A DNA stretch of 64,000 nucleotides, taken from Deinococcus koreensis (lineage in GTDB: Bacteria; Deinococcota; Deinococci; Deinococcales; Deinococcaceae). Below are positions 42,119-51,684 of this stretch, piece by piece; within the stretch, counting starts at the first letter, position 1, and the number at the start of each line of letters is the position of its first letter. The stretch is from positions 930,001 to 994,000 of the forward strand of contig NZ_PPPD01000001.1 of NCBI RefSeq assembly GCF_002901445.1, read 5' to 3'. The position numbers and the translations under genes are program-made. Below the pieces are notes generated by a model. It saw only the letters and a program-made list of their open reading frames with translations. It searched no databases and was not told the origin of the DNA.

Positions 42119-42451
42119 CCGCGTCACGTCTGGGGCGCAGTCCGCCTCACCATGTCCGGCCCACCGCACGCGCCCCCTGGCCCCGTGTCCGGGGAAGGAG
42201 ACCCCATGCTGATCGTCATGCCGCTGCTCGCCCAGGCCACCGGGACGCCCGGCAGCGCCCGGCGCCAGGAAGTGCGCCAGGAACACCACCCCCGCCCGCC
42301 CCGGGAGATGAGGGCCACCGTATCGACTGGCCTGCCGCCACACCTTCCGCCGGCGGGGCCGGAACACACCCGCTCGCCGCCCGGCCAGGGCCGCCTGTAC
42401 TCCGTGAGCCCTTTCGCCCGATCTGAACCCACTTTCCCGCTGGAGGATTGT
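42119..42451 (+). other. 333-base stretch before the second secreted protein
   Basis: The frame of the following gene is open here from an ATG at 42206, which has a strong GGGGAAGGAGA site 4 bases upstream. It would add an 82-residue Pro/Arg-rich N-terminus before a second signal peptide, which is unlikely for an exported protein. No family is recognised in it. Confidence 0.4.
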
Positions 42452-42850
42452 ATGAAGACCCTGCTGCTTATCCTGAGCCTCTCCGCTTCCTCCCTCGCCG
42501 CCACCCCGTCGGTGCCGCAGGTCTACGCGACCGATGACGCCGGCATGGCTTATCCCGCCCTGTACACCGAAAGTTCCTGGATGGCTCTGGAAGTTCCCCT
42601 CTCCACCCTGGGCGGCGCGGTGCCCAGCGACCTGAACCTGGCGGCCAGCGGCCTGCCCGACGGCGTAAGCCTGACGCTGGGCACGGTCAAGACACGCGGC
42701 GCGATGGCGATCGTCCATGTCAAGGTGGCCCGTTCGGCCGCCGCTAAAACGAGGGTCGTGAACAGCCTGGCCACGGTCGAGGTGCGATCCGGCAGCCGGG
42801 TGCTGAGCACCATGGCCGTCCCTGTGATGGGCGCCGCGTACGGCCAGTAA
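42452..42850 (+). CDS. Small secreted protein B
   Basis: 132 residues. GGAGG is 5 bases before the ATG. The signal peptide (KTLLLILSLSASSLAA) ends near residue 17. The mature part has alternating strands (ALEVPLSTLGGAVPSDLNLAA, AMAIVHVKVAR, ATVEVRSGSRVLST) and no cysteine. It resembles small Ig-like secreted proteins but no family is certain. It sits between the two cupin-like genes, probably in one operon. Confidence 0.7.
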   Translation: MKTLLLILSLSASSLAATPSVPQVYATDDAGMAYPALYTESSWMALEVPLSTLGGAVPSDLNLAASGLPDGVSLTLGTVKTRGAMAIVHVKVARSAAAKTRVVNSLATVEVRSGSRVLSTMAVPVMGAAYGQ

Positions 42851-42965
42851 TCCCAGCGCCGGGCGCCGGGAGAAAGGCAGGCCCGCCGTGGCCCGGCCGG
42901 GGGCTTCCACCCGAGCCGGCCACGGCCAGTCATCCTGCAGGAGCCTTTCCCGCAGAGGAGGACCG

Positions 42966-43361
42966 ATGAGACGGCGAACCCTGCTCCAGCTCATGCTGCT
43001 CGATCTGGCCTCAACCCTTAATCCAGCCGGCGCCGCTGGCCCTGGCCTGTTTCACCCCGACCTCGGGGCAGAGGTCTCCGGTTTTGCCCCAGCGGCGCAG
43101 ACCGTGTTCCCGCCGATAGACCTGACGGTCGAGCCGGGCGGCTGGGTGCCCCTGGGCATGGCCCCCGTGGATCGCTGGATCGAGGTGAGGGCCGGGGAGG
43201 TGCTCGTGGTGTTCCGGGGCGAGCGGCTGGTGATTCCGGCCGGAGAGATCCAGCCGCTGCCGGCGGGCACGGCCCTCGGGCTGCTCAACACCGGCACCGA
43301 CCCGGCGCAGGTGCGCATCACAAGCACGGCCCCAGTCGATATGGCACTCCCGCCGGACTGA
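42966..43361 (+). CDS. Small secreted cupin-like protein C (paralogue of A)
   Basis: 131 residues. GAGGAGGA precedes the ATG. The leader RRRTLLQLMLLDLASTLNPAGAAG is a signal peptide. The mature part VEPGGWVPLGMAPVDRWIEVRAGEVLVVFRGERLVIPAGEIQPLPAG aligns with protein A, sharing the PxxW/DH-IEV-GE-L-PAG pattern, so the two arose by duplication. The canonical cupin metal ligands are absent. Third gene of the secreted cluster. Confidence 0.7.
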   Translation: MRRRTLLQLMLLDLASTLNPAGAAGPGLFHPDLGAEVSGFAPAAQTVFPPIDLTVEPGGWVPLGMAPVDRWIEVRAGEVLVVFRGERLVIPAGEIQPLPAGTALGLLNTGTDPAQVRITSTAPVDMALPPD

Positions 43362-43514
43362 ACGGTAAAGCCCGCCTGCCCTTCCCCGCCGTTCCCAGGG
43401 CAGCCTCCAGAGAACCCGGGAGTGTAGGCTCCGCGTGCACCACCGACGCTGTGGTAGTACCATGAAGGGGTTCGCCAGGCCAGTTGAGAAGTCATCACCT
43501 TTCAGGAGGTTGAT

Positions 43515-44411
43515 ATGATTCTCGTCGTCGGCGCCACCGGAAATCTTGGTTTCAGCATCTGCTCTGAACTCGCCGGGCGGGGATACTCCCTGCGGGCGGT
43601 CGTCCGGCCCTCGTCCGATCCGGGCCGGGTGGAGGCCCTGCGCCAGCTGGGAGCGGAACCCGCCCTGGCCGACCTGAAAGACCCCGCGTCGCTGAGGCGG
43701 GCCTGCGATGGCGTGGATACGGTCATCACGACCGCCACGACCACCCTGCGCGACCAGGAAAGCGACTCCATCGCGGACGTGGATCTCCAGGGCGGCCGGA
43801 ATCTGGTGGAGGCGGCCCGGCAGGCCGGCGTGAACCGCTACGTTTTCTTGTCCTTCCCGGAAGCCGCGGACGGCCCACAGTCCTTCCCGCTCGCGCAGGC
43901 GAAGCGGGCCGTGGAACAGGCCTGGCGGCAGAGCGGAATGAGAGGCGTGATCCTGCAGGCGGCCCTCTTCGTGGAGTTCTGGCTGAGCCCCGCAGCGGGT
44001 TTCGATGCCCCCAACGCCTCGGCCCGGGTTGTGGGAGCCGGCACGGCCCAGATGCCCTGGGTCAGCCTGCGGGACGTGGCGCGGGCCGTGGCCGCCTGCC
44101 TGGAGCACCCCGAGTGGGACGGCACCCTGAGCGTGGTGGCTGAGAACCTGTCCATGAACGAGGTGATCCGGGTCTTCGAGGAGGTGGGGGGCAACTCTTT
44201 CACCATCCAGACGGTTCCCCAGGCCGCCCTGGAGGCGCAGCGCGCCCAGGCCACCAGCCCGCTCGACCAGAGTTTTGCCGGGCTGATGCTGTCCCAGACC
44301 CGGGGCGTTTTCATGACCCCGGACACCCGGCTGGCCGAGCTGCACCCGACCTTCACCACCGTGCGCGGCTACGCGTCGTCGGTGCTCGGGGCCCCCGCCG
44401 CCCCTGCCTGA
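43515..44411 (+). CDS. NmrA-like NAD(P)-binding protein
   Basis: 298 residues. The Rossmann start is ILVVGATGNLGFSICSEL (GxxGxxG), then RAVVRPSSDPGRVE and ADLKDPASLRRACDGVDTVI. The tail (SMNEVIRVFEEVGG) is of the NmrA/TMR type; the tyrosine-lysine catalytic pair of true SDRs is not evident. Family members are atypical reductases or NADP sensors. ATG follows AGGAGG. Gene stands alone; 153 bases separate it from the secreted cluster. Confidence 0.85.
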   Translation: MILVVGATGNLGFSICSELAGRGYSLRAVVRPSSDPGRVEALRQLGAEPALADLKDPASLRRACDGVDTVITTATTTLRDQESDSIADVDLQGGRNLVEAARQAGVNRYVFLSFPEAADGPQSFPLAQAKRAVEQAWRQSGMRGVILQAALFVEFWLSPAAGFDAPNASARVVGAGTAQMPWVSLRDVARAVAACLEHPEWDGTLSVVAENLSMNEVIRVFEEVGGNSFTIQTVPQAALEAQRAQATSPLDQSFAGLMLSQTRGVFMTPDTRLAELHPTFTTVRGYASSVLGAPAAPA

Positions 44412-44494
44412 GGCTGCTACCCGGGGCGCTCCGGCCTGGAGAGCGGGACGGTTCGTAAAGAAAACCCGTATGGGCACCCCCGCCTTGGGGGGAC

Positions 44495-44500
44495 TACGCT
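44495..44500 (+). promoter_or_regulatory. -10 box of the dps gene
   Basis: TACGCT, 6 bases before the ATG at 44507. Confidence 0.55.
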
Positions 44501-44506
44501 CGGCCC

Positions 44507-45148
<642 letters not shown>

Positions 45149-45152
45149 CGCA

Positions 45153-45218
45153 GATGGCTGATAGCAGATGGCCAAGGGCCAGGACTTGAGAGCCATCTGC
45201 CATTGGCCGTCGGCCATC
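45153..45218. repeat. Palindromic GATGG/CCATC repeat, copy C
   Basis: GCAGATGGC (45164-45172) pairs with GCCATCTGC (45192-45200), and the outer GATGGC/GGCCATC extend the structure. It fills the gap between dps and the DUF4385 gene. Confidence 0.6.
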
Positions 45219-45226
45219 GGCCTTTG

Positions 45227-45718
45227 ATGCCCAAATTCGACTACACCCTGAATTACGCCCAGCTTGACCTGCGCCAGCACCCGGAACTCTACCGGGTGGG
45301 CGTGGGCGAGCAGGGTGTTCTACTGGTACAGCCGTACAAGGGCGAGATCCTGCCGCACTGGCGCTTCGCCACGCCGGACGTGGCGCGGGAGAGTTCGGAG
45401 ACGATCTACGCGCTGTTCCTGGACTACCTGACGGCGGGGGACTTCGTGGGGGCCGACATGGCGCGCAAGTTCCTGCAGATGGGGTTTACCCGCTCGCGGC
45501 GCTACGCCAACCACAAGGGCGGCAAGAAATACGACGGGCCGGTGCCGGAGGACAAGAAGGGGCAGAGCGGAGCGCATGGCCGCGCCGAACTGCCCCGCCA
45601 GCCCGAAGACCCCGTGAAGGCCGAGTCCGCCCGCATCTTCAAGGCGAAGTGGGACGAGGCTGAGGCGAACGAGGAGTATGCCCGGCTGAAGAGGGAGCAC
45701 CGGGCGAAGTACGGGTAG
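45227..45718 (+). CDS. DUF4385 domain protein
   Basis: 163 residues. Conserved parts of DUF4385 are visible: KFDYTLNYAQLDLRQHPELYRVGVGEQGVLLVQPYKGEILPHW and ADMARKFLQMGFTRSRRYANHKGGKKYDG, ending in a basic/acidic helix (KWDEAEANEEYARLKREHRAKYG). Function is unknown; the family is common in bacteria and acts in the cytoplasm. The start ATG at 45227 is preferred over one 8 codons upstream inside the palindrome. Confidence 0.88.
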   Translation: MPKFDYTLNYAQLDLRQHPELYRVGVGEQGVLLVQPYKGEILPHWRFATPDVARESSETIYALFLDYLTAGDFVGADMARKFLQMGFTRSRRYANHKGGKKYDGPVPEDKKGQSGAHGRAELPRQPEDPVKAESARIFKAKWDEAEANEEYARLKREHRAKYG

Positions 45719-45731
45719 CGGGGACTGGCGC

Positions 45732-46418
45732 TCAGCTCAGCGTGTTGATCCGCTCGCCGGCCGCGGCCAGCAGCCCGTCCAGCCCCCGGTCGTAGCCGTC
45801 GTCCAGGCGCGCCCAGGTAGGGGGAAAGGGCTGGGTGCGCGTCACGTCGTTGGGCACCACGACCACACGCATCCCGGCGGCCACCGCGGCCGAGGCCCCG
45901 TTGAAGGAGTCCTCGACGGCCACGCAGTCCTGCGCGCGCACGCCCAGGCGCTCGGCCGCCAGCAGGTACAGTTCCGGATCGGGTTTGACCCGCCGCACGT
46001 CGTCGCGGGTGGCGAGGGCGCCAAACAGCGAGAGCAGGGCGTGCTGCTCCAGCCAGCGGCTCACCCACTCGCGGTCGGAACTGGTCGCTAGCCCCAGGCG
46101 CAGCCCCCGCGCCTTCACGTCCTCCAGCACCGCGCGCACGCCGGGGCGCACGTCCTGGGTGGCGATGTCGGCCATGATCCGCTCGCGCAGCAGCGCGTGG
46201 ACATTCTCCCGGTCGGCCTGGACGTGCTCGGGCAGGCCCGCCCAGGGGTCGAAGGCGCCCCAGGTGCCAATCCCGCGCTGCCAGTCCTCCAGGGCCAGTT
46301 CGCGGTCATGCTCGCGGTACAGGGCCTGCCAATGCCCGAATTCGCGGGTCTCGGTGTCCAGGATGGTTCCGTCGAAGTCGAAGATCACGGCCTGCACGGA
46401 GGAGGGGGAAGGACTCAT
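45732..46418 (-). CDS. HAD-family phosphatase, beta-phosphoglucomutase-like
   Basis: 228 residues. HAD motif I IFDFDGTILD (nucleophile Asp14, Asp16), motif II LATSSD, motif III Lys in VKPDPELY, motif IV VAVEDSFNGASAA. The helical cap (about 25-90) is of the PGM/CbbY type. It should dephosphorylate a small sugar phosphate or a damaged metabolite. A TAGACT box lies 6 bases before the ATG. Convergent with the DUF4385 gene. Confidence 0.92.
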   Translation of the reverse strand: MSPSPSSVQAVIFDFDGTILDTETREFGHWQALYREHDRELALEDWQRGIGTWGAFDPWAGLPEHVQADRENVHALLRERIMADIATQDVRPGVRAVLEDVKARGLRLGLATSSDREWVSRWLEQHALLSLFGALATRDDVRRVKPDPELYLLAAERLGVRAQDCVAVEDSFNGASAAVAAGMRVVVVPNDVTRTQPFPPTWARLDDGYDRGLDGLLAAAGERINTLS

Positions 46419-46424
46419 GGCGGC

Positions 46425-46430
46425 AGTCTA
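46425..46430 (-). promoter_or_regulatory. -10 box of the HAD phosphatase gene
   Basis: TAGACT on the minus strand, 6 bases before the ATG. Confidence 0.5.
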
Positions 46431-46518
46431 GAGCGGGCCCCGGGGGGTCGCCCAGCTCCTTCGGGCACGGGTAAGAACAGGTGAACGCCAGCGGGGCAAG
46501 CGTCACACCTGCGTCCCG

Positions 46519-46524
46519 TACCCT
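46519..46524 (+). promoter_or_regulatory. -10 box of the DedA gene
   Basis: TACCCT, 7 bases before the ATG at 46532. Confidence 0.45.
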
Positions 46525-46531
46525 GGAGGCT

Positions 46532-47146
46532 ATGGCCGAGTGGGTACAGAACCTGATGGACAGCATGGGCTACCTGGGCATCCTGCTGTTGATGATCCTG
46601 GAGAACATCTTTCCGCCCATTCCGAGCGAGCTGATCATGCCGTCGGCGGGCTTCGCGGCCTCACGCGGCGACCTGAACGTGGCCCTGGTGATCGTCATGG
46701 GCACCGTGGGCAGCGTGCTGGGCACCCTGCCGCTGTACTACGTGGGGCGGGCCTTCGGCGAGGAGCGGCTCGTGAAGTGGGCCGACAAACATGGCAAATG
46801 GCTCACGCTGAGCGGCAAGGACATCCGCAAGGCCGACGACTGGTTCGATCGCCACGGCACTAAAGCGGTGCTGTTCGGCCGCATGGTGCCCGGCATCCGC
46901 TCCCTGCTCAGCCTGCCCGCCGGTATGTCCGAGATGCCCATGCCGAAATTCCTGCTGTATTCGGCCATCGGCTCGGGCCTGTGGGCCTCACTGCTGACCG
47001 GCGCGGGCTACCTGCTGGGCGAGAACTATGACCGGGTGGAGCAGTACATCGGCCCCATCGGCCAGATCGTGCTGGTCGTGGCGGTGATCGCCGCCGTGGT
47101 GTGGTTCGTGCGGCGGCGGCGCGAGCAGCGGCAGCAGCCGGGCTGA
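46532..47146 (+). CDS. DedA-family membrane protein
   Basis: 204 residues with 4-6 membrane segments. DedA/SNARE-associated marks: ILENIFPPIPSELIMPSAGF near the N-terminus and FGRMVPGIRSLLSLPAGMSEM in the middle (conserved Arg, Pro and Gly). Members are undecaprenyl-phosphate or lipid transporters/scramblases of the inner membrane. The tail is Arg/Gln-rich and cytosolic. It converges with the MMPL gene, 22 bases apart. Confidence 0.93.
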   Translation: MAEWVQNLMDSMGYLGILLLMILENIFPPIPSELIMPSAGFAASRGDLNVALVIVMGTVGSVLGTLPLYYVGRAFGEERLVKWADKHGKWLTLSGKDIRKADDWFDRHGTKAVLFGRMVPGIRSLLSLPAGMSEMPMPKFLLYSAIGSGLWASLLTGAGYLLGENYDRVEQYIGPIGQIVLVVAVIAAVVWFVRRRREQRQQPG

Positions 47147-47168
47147 GCTGGCACCCAGAAGCGTCTCC

Positions 47169-49502
47169 TCAGTGCTCCAGCTCCACCCGTGGCACCCGCC
47201 GATCCAGCCAGCCCGGCAGCCACCAGTTCCAGCGGCCCGCGATCTTCAGGAACGACGGCACCAGCACCAGCCGCACCAGCGTGGCGTCCAGCACCACTGC
47301 CACCGCCAGCCCCAGGCCGATGCTCATGGAGGCGACCACCCGCCCGAAGATGAAGGCCACGAATACGATGAACATGATCACTGCGGCGGAGGTGATGATC
47401 CGCGCCGTGTGCCCGAGCGCCTGCACGATGGCCTCGTCGTTGTCGCCGCTCCTCAGGTACTCCTCGTGCACGCGCGAGAGCAGGAAGATCTCGTAGTCCA
47501 TGCTCAGGCCGAACATCACCGCGAAGAGCAGCACGGGCAGGGTGGCATCCAGCACGCCGACATCCTGCGGAAAGCCCAGCAGGTTCGCCAGGAAGCCGTC
47601 CTGCACGACCAGCGTGACCACACCGACGGCCGCCCCGACGGTCAGGCCGTTCATGATGATGCTCTTCAGCGGGATCAGCAGCGAGCGGAAGGCGATCATC
47701 AGCAGCAGGAAGGTGCCGATGAACACCGCGACGACCACGGTGGGCAGGGTGCCGGTGATCGCGCGGCTCCATTCCTGCCCGCCGATGGGCGCGCCGCCCA
47801 GCAGGAAGCGGTAGCCGCTGCCCGAGAGCACGCCGCGCAGCCGCGCCTCGAAGGCCGGGATCTGCTCGGCCTTGAGGGTGTCGTCCGGAATCACGGTGAC
47901 GCGCAGGAAGGTGCGATCCTGACTGAATGAGCGGCGCGTCAGGGTGCTCAGCGCGGCGAGGCCCTCGGCGGAGCTGCCGCCGGCCTGGGCCAGATCCTCG
48001 CGGGTCACGAAGGGGCTGAGCACGGCCCGGACGCCCTCCAGACCGCGCAGCTCACCGACCACCTTCTGGAACCTCGTCCGCCCCTCCGGCGTGTAGCGCT
48101 CGCCCCCCAGATCGAGAATGACCTCGAACTGGCTGAGCAGGCCCCCGGCACCCAGGTTCCGCACGTCGGCCAGCGTGTCGCGGCTCTCCAGGCCGGGGGT
48201 CAGGCCCCAGGCGCCCGCGTAGCCGGTTCGCATGTTCAGCGCCGGAATCGCCAGGATCAGCAGCAGGGCCGAGCCGCCCAGCAGGCCCACCCAGGGCCGC
48301 GCGATCACCCGCCGGGCGAAGGCCGTCCAGCCTGCCGAGGCGCCCCCGGCCTGCGCCCAGCCGATTTTCAGCACGCGCGGCGAGTTGATCCGCTCGCCCA
48401 GGATCGTGAACAGCGCGGGCAGCGCGGTCAGGCTGGCGAGCACGGTCAGCAGCACGGCCAGCACCCCGCCGATGCCCAGCGAGCGGATGACCTCGACCGG
48501 CGGCACGATCAGTCCGGCCATCGCGATCGCCACGGTCAGGCCGCTGAAGGCCACGCTGCGTCCGGCGGTGAGCATGGTGCGCGAGGCGGCGGCGGCGCTG
48601 TCGCCTGGGCCCCGGGGCGCGGCACTCCATTCCAGCGATGACGGGACAGTGCCGTCATCACCTCCACTCCGGCCACGCCCGCTTCCGGATGCTCGCTCCG
48701 CTCGGCCAGCTCCGCTGACGTCCGCCTTAAGTTCCTCGCGGAAGCGGTTGACCATCAAGAGGGCGTAGTCGATGCCGGCGCCCAGGCCCAGCATGGTGAT
48801 CACGCTCTGGGCGAAGGTGCTGACCTCGGTGACCAGGGTCAGGCCGTAGAGCCCGGCCATCGCCACGGTGATGCTCAGCACGCCCACCACCAGCGGCAGG
48901 GCGGTGGCGACCAGCGCGCCGAACACCAGCACCAGCAGCAGGGCGATCAGGGGCAGCGCGGCAAATTCGCTGCGCTTGGTATCCACCTCGGCGTAGTACG
49001 TGAAGTCGTCGGCAATCGCCTGCCCACCCGTCACGCGGACGTCCAGCGCGGGGCCGTCCACGGTGTTCACGTAGGCCCGCACCCGCCCCAGCGTCTCGGT
49101 GGCACCGTCCAGCAGCGGAATCTGCGCCAGCGTCAGGGCCTGCAGGCCGTCGGGGGTGCGGGTGGGGAGCGGCCCGCCCGCCTGCGCCCGCACCACGCGG
49201 GTCACGCCGGGCACGGCCTCCAGCCCCCTGACGAAGCGGTCGTAGGTGGCCTGACCCTGCGGCGTGGTCAGCGGGGGCGCGCTGCGCGTGAGCAGGAGCA
49301 CGGTGTTGGTGTCGCGCTCGCCGAACTTCTCGTTCAGGATGCGGGTCACGCGGGAACTCTCGGTGTCCGGCAGGGTGCCGGGGCCGGCGCCCAGTGCGCC
49401 CGGCGCCCGCGCGGCCAGCGGGATGCTCAGCAGCGCCGCCAGCAGCCACGCCAGCAGCACTGCCCAGGGATGACGGGTGACGATCCGGGCCAGGAGGTGC
49501 AC
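47169..49502 (-). CDS. MMPL/RND-family transporter
   Basis: 777 residues. Twelve membrane segments in two repeated halves, each with a large extracytoplasmic loop. [20 protein letters not shown] and [19 protein letters not shown] are the conserved Asp/Tyr helix pairs of MMPL proteins that carry proton flow. It exports lipids or drugs. A loop after the first GIDYALL helix (about residues 252-290) holds a Gly/Arg-rich insert encoded by a dispersed repeat at 48637-48704. GTG start with TACAGT 7 bases upstream. Confidence 0.9.
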   Translation of the reverse strand: MHLLARIVTRHPWAVLLAWLLAALLSIPLAARAPGALGAGPGTLPDTESSRVTRILNEKFGERDTNTVLLLTRSAPPLTTPQGQATYDRFVRGLEAVPGVTRVVRAQAGGPLPTRTPDGLQALTLAQIPLLDGATETLGRVRAYVNTVDGPALDVRVTGGQAIADDFTYYAEVDTKRSEFAALPLIALLLVLVFGALVATALPLVVGVLSITVAMAGLYGLTLVTEVSTFAQSVITMLGLGAGIDYALLMVNRFREELKADVSGAGRAERASGSGRGRSGGDDGTVPSSLEWSAAPRGPGDSAAAASRTMLTAGRSVAFSGLTVAIAMAGLIVPPVEVIRSLGIGGVLAVLLTVLASLTALPALFTILGERINSPRVLKIGWAQAGGASAGWTAFARRVIARPWVGLLGGSALLLILAIPALNMRTGYAGAWGLTPGLESRDTLADVRNLGAGGLLSQFEVILDLGGERYTPEGRTRFQKVVGELRGLEGVRAVLSPFVTREDLAQAGGSSAEGLAALSTLTRRSFSQDRTFLRVTVIPDDTLKAEQIPAFEARLRGVLSGSGYRFLLGGAPIGGQEWSRAITGTLPTVVVAVFIGTFLLLMIAFRSLLIPLKSIIMNGLTVGAAVGVVTLVVQDGFLANLLGFPQDVGVLDATLPVLLFAVMFGLSMDYEIFLLSRVHEEYLRSGDNDEAIVQALGHTARIITSAAVIMFIVFVAFIFGRVVASMSIGLGLAVAVVLDATLVRLVLVPSFLKIAGRWNWWLPGWLDRRVPRVELEH
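48637..48704 (+). repeat. Dispersed palindrome-headed repeat inside the MMPL gene
   Basis: GATGACGG (48637-48644), 7-base loop, CCGTCATC (48652-48659), then CACTCCGGCC (48665-48674), ending CTCGCTCCGCTCG (48692-48704). It is in frame with the gene. The same layout recurs at 56122-56187. Confidence 0.7.
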
Positions 49503-49509
49503 ACTCAGA

Positions 49510-49515
49510 ACTGTA
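49510..49515 (-). promoter_or_regulatory. -10 box of the MMPL gene
   Basis: TACAGT on the minus strand, 7 bases before the GTG. Confidence 0.5.
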
Positions 49516-49565
49516 GTGCTTCGCCGCTGTCAGACCGTAGGCGGGGCTCAAGAGCAGACGTCCGT

Positions 49566-50345
49566 TTAGAACAACTCGTCCAGCAGCATGAAGTACCCGA
49601 TCTTGCCCCTGTCCACGAGGTCGCGGCCGTAAAGGTCGAGCAGCCGCTCGGCCCACCCCTCGTCCAGGATGTCCCGCACGGAGCGCCACGCCAGCGCCAG
49701 ATCGGCGTGGCGGTCGGCGATCCCGGCGCGACCCAGGTCGATCAGGCCCTCGACGTGCTCGCCGCTCACGATGAGGTTCGGCAGGCAGGGGTCGCCGTGC
49801 GTGACGACCAGATCCTCAGCGTCCGGGCGGGTTCGCGCGAGTTCGTTGAAGACACTGACCGCCGTGCGGCCCCGCCGCTCCTCGTCGAAGTCGGCCTCGT
49901 CCACGGTTCCGGCCTCGACCTGTTCGCGGGCCAGGCGCAGGGTCACGTCCAGGGTCATGCGGAAAGGGCAGTCGCGGATGGGCAGGGCGTGCAGCTCACG
50001 CAGGGCGCGGGCCAGCAGATCGACCACGCGCTGCGGGTGCAGCGTGGCGTCCGGGTCGCTCATGGGAATGCCGGGCACTCGGGTCATTGCCAGGTATTCG
50101 TGGCCCGTCGTCACCTCGTAGCCCACCACCTGCGGCGCGGGCAGGCGACCGGCGAACCAGCGCAGGCGCTCACGCTCCTGCAGCAGGGTCGAGACCGGCG
50201 AGCCGCCGCGCCCTTGCACCTTCACCACGTATTTCGTGCTGCGCCACACGCCCGCCCCGCTTTTCCCCAGGGTCACCCGTTCCCAGCGGGCGGCGGGCAG
50301 GGTGCGCCGCAGGGAGTCGGGCAGGTGCAGAGGATCGGCGGGCAT
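49566..50345 (-). CDS. APH(3')-like aminoglycoside phosphotransferase
   Basis: 259 residues, the APH(3') size. Kinase marks: GKSGAGVWR and the ATP-site Lys in YVVKV, then [13 protein letters not shown] (catalytic HGDxxxxN), [19 protein letters not shown] (Mg Asp and substrate helix). The C-terminus [21 protein letters not shown] fits the family ending. It should add phosphate to an aminoglycoside 3'-OH; a role on another sugar is possible in a soil organism. TAGCCT is 6 bases before the ATG. Confidence 0.88.
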   Translation of the reverse strand: MPADPLHLPDSLRRTLPAARWERVTLGKSGAGVWRSTKYVVKVQGRGGSPVSTLLQERERLRWFAGRLPAPQVVGYEVTTGHEYLAMTRVPGIPMSDPDATLHPQRVVDLLARALRELHALPIRDCPFRMTLDVTLRLAREQVEAGTVDEADFDEERRGRTAVSVFNELARTRPDAEDLVVTHGDPCLPNLIVSGEHVEGLIDLGRAGIADRHADLALAWRSVRDILDEGWAERLLDLYGRDLVDRGKIGYFMLLDELF

Positions 50346-50351
50346 GGGCCG

Positions 50352-50357
50352 AGGCTA
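50352..50357 (-). promoter_or_regulatory. -10 box of the APH-like gene
   Basis: TAGCCT on the minus strand, 6 bases before the ATG. Confidence 0.5.
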
Positions 50358-50412
50358 GCGGGCCAGCCCCCGCAGCTCAAGCCCCGACCGGGCGCCCGAC
50401 CCGCCGGGCGCG

Positions 50413-50418
50413 TAGACT
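50413..50418 (+). promoter_or_regulatory. -10 box of the 50426-52505 operon
   Basis: TAGACT, 7 bases before the ATG at 50426. Confidence 0.5.
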
Positions 50419-50425
50419 GTTCACG

Positions 50426-51325
50426 ATGAAGGTCGGACTGCTTGAATCACGTGCCGCGCGCCTGAACGCCTACTGGGCCACGCTCCTCAAGGAACTGGAG
50501 GTGGAGTTCGTACACAGCGCTCTGCCCGACGACCAGGCCCTGGCGCTGGGCCGCGAGACCCTGCCGACCGAGGCGCTGGGCGTGCAGCTGATGGTGGGCC
50601 GCGTGCTGGCGCTGGGCCGGGTGGACGCCGTGCTGATCCCCCGGCTGCCCTCGGTGACCGGAGACGCCTGGGGCGAGGCCTTCGCGGAGCTGCTGCCCCG
50701 CCGGATCAGCAGCCTGCCCCCGCTGATCGAGGTGCCGGACGGCGGCGACGATCTGGAGACCGTGGCCACCGAGGTCGGCCTGCGCCTCTCGCAGAATGCC
50801 GGCCGGGTGCGCCGGGCGCTGGAGAAGGTGCGCCGGCTCGCCAGCGGCCCCCGGCAGGAGATGCCGCTGCTGGCCCGCGCCTCGCACGCGACCGTGGCCG
50901 TGATCGGCCCCCGCACCCTGCTGGCCGAGGACATCCTGGCCGGCGGCCTGCGCCCGGCCCTGGAACGGCTGGGCCTGCACGGGGTCTTCAGCCACGAGCT
51001 GCCGCTGGCCGAGGTGATCCGGCGCGCCGAGCGCATGGAGAACGCCGGGAAGGTGCCGGCCGGTGAGCGCGAGCTGTTCGGCGCGGCCTCGCTGCTGGCC
51101 GGCAAGAGCGGCGTGCGCGGCCTGATCTTCGCCGTGCCCGCCCGCGACGGCGCCGCCGGGGCCGCCCTGGAACGGCTGGCGCGCCGGATGCACAAACCCA
51201 CGCTGCAGCTGATGGTCGATGCCGGCCAGACCGGGTTCCCGGAGCTGGAAGCCTTCCGGGGCCAGATCGCGGCGGCGGCCCAGGGCGCGCCGCAGGACAC
51301 AGCCGAGAGCGGGGAGCGCGCATGA
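50426..51325 (+). CDS. Cysteine-free protein resembling the HgdB/DUF2229 domain
   Basis: 299 residues, no cysteine. The beginning ([30 protein letters not shown], then [11 protein letters not shown]) follows the pattern of the DUF2229/CoA-dehydratase component family (IGxPRALLxYxYxPxWxxFFEELGxEVVxSP, then DYIFIPRxVS). Those proteins hold a 4Fe-4S cluster with Cys, which is missing here. It cannot therefore be the same enzyme; a scaffold or sensor role is open. First of three overlapping genes (its TGA overlaps the next ATG). Confidence 0.5.
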   Translation: MKVGLLESRAARLNAYWATLLKELEVEFVHSALPDDQALALGRETLPTEALGVQLMVGRVLALGRVDAVLIPRLPSVTGDAWGEAFAELLPRRISSLPPLIEVPDGGDDLETVATEVGLRLSQNAGRVRRALEKVRRLASGPRQEMPLLARASHATVAVIGPRTLLAEDILAGGLRPALERLGLHGVFSHELPLAEVIRRAERMENAGKVPAGERELFGAASLLAGKSGVRGLIFAVPARDGAAGAALERLARRMHKPTLQLMVDAGQTGFPELEAFRGQIAAAAQGAPQDTAESGERA

Positions 51326-51684
51326 ACCTCTGGCGCTGGCTGACCACCCCCGATCCGTCGCCCGGCCTCACGCGCGGCAAGCTGCTCAAACTGACCGTGC
51401 GGGTGCTGCTGTTCGCGTTCCTGGCCACCCTGCTCAGCTCGCTGCTGAGCCTGACGCCGCTGCGGCCGTACCTGAACACCTGGTGGGGCTCGATGCTGTT
51501 CGTGCTGGCACTGTACATCCCGCTGGCGCGTTTCATGACCCTGGACACCTTCAGCGCCCGCCGTGCGCCCCGGGGCGCGAGCCCGGCCACCCAGGCCAGC
51601 ACCTCCCGCGCCCAGCGCCGCAAGGAGCGCAACCGCTTTGCCGGCGTGAAGAAGGGGCCGCCCAAGTACGGGGGCCGCCGATAG
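51322..51684 (+). CDS. Two-helix membrane protein with basic C-terminal tail
   Basis: 120 residues. Two membrane segments (about 25-46 and 55-72) and a long Arg/Lys-rich cytosolic tail ([12 protein letters not shown] ... [13 protein letters not shown]). ATG overlaps the stop of the previous gene (ATGA). No family recognised. The basic tail might bind nucleic acid or phospholipid; function unknown. Confidence 0.65.
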   Translation: MNLWRWLTTPDPSPGLTRGKLLKLTVRVLLFAFLATLLSSLLSLTPLRPYLNTWWGSMLFVLALYIPLARFMTLDTFSARRAPRGASPATQASTSRAQRRKERNRFAGVKKGPPKYGGRR

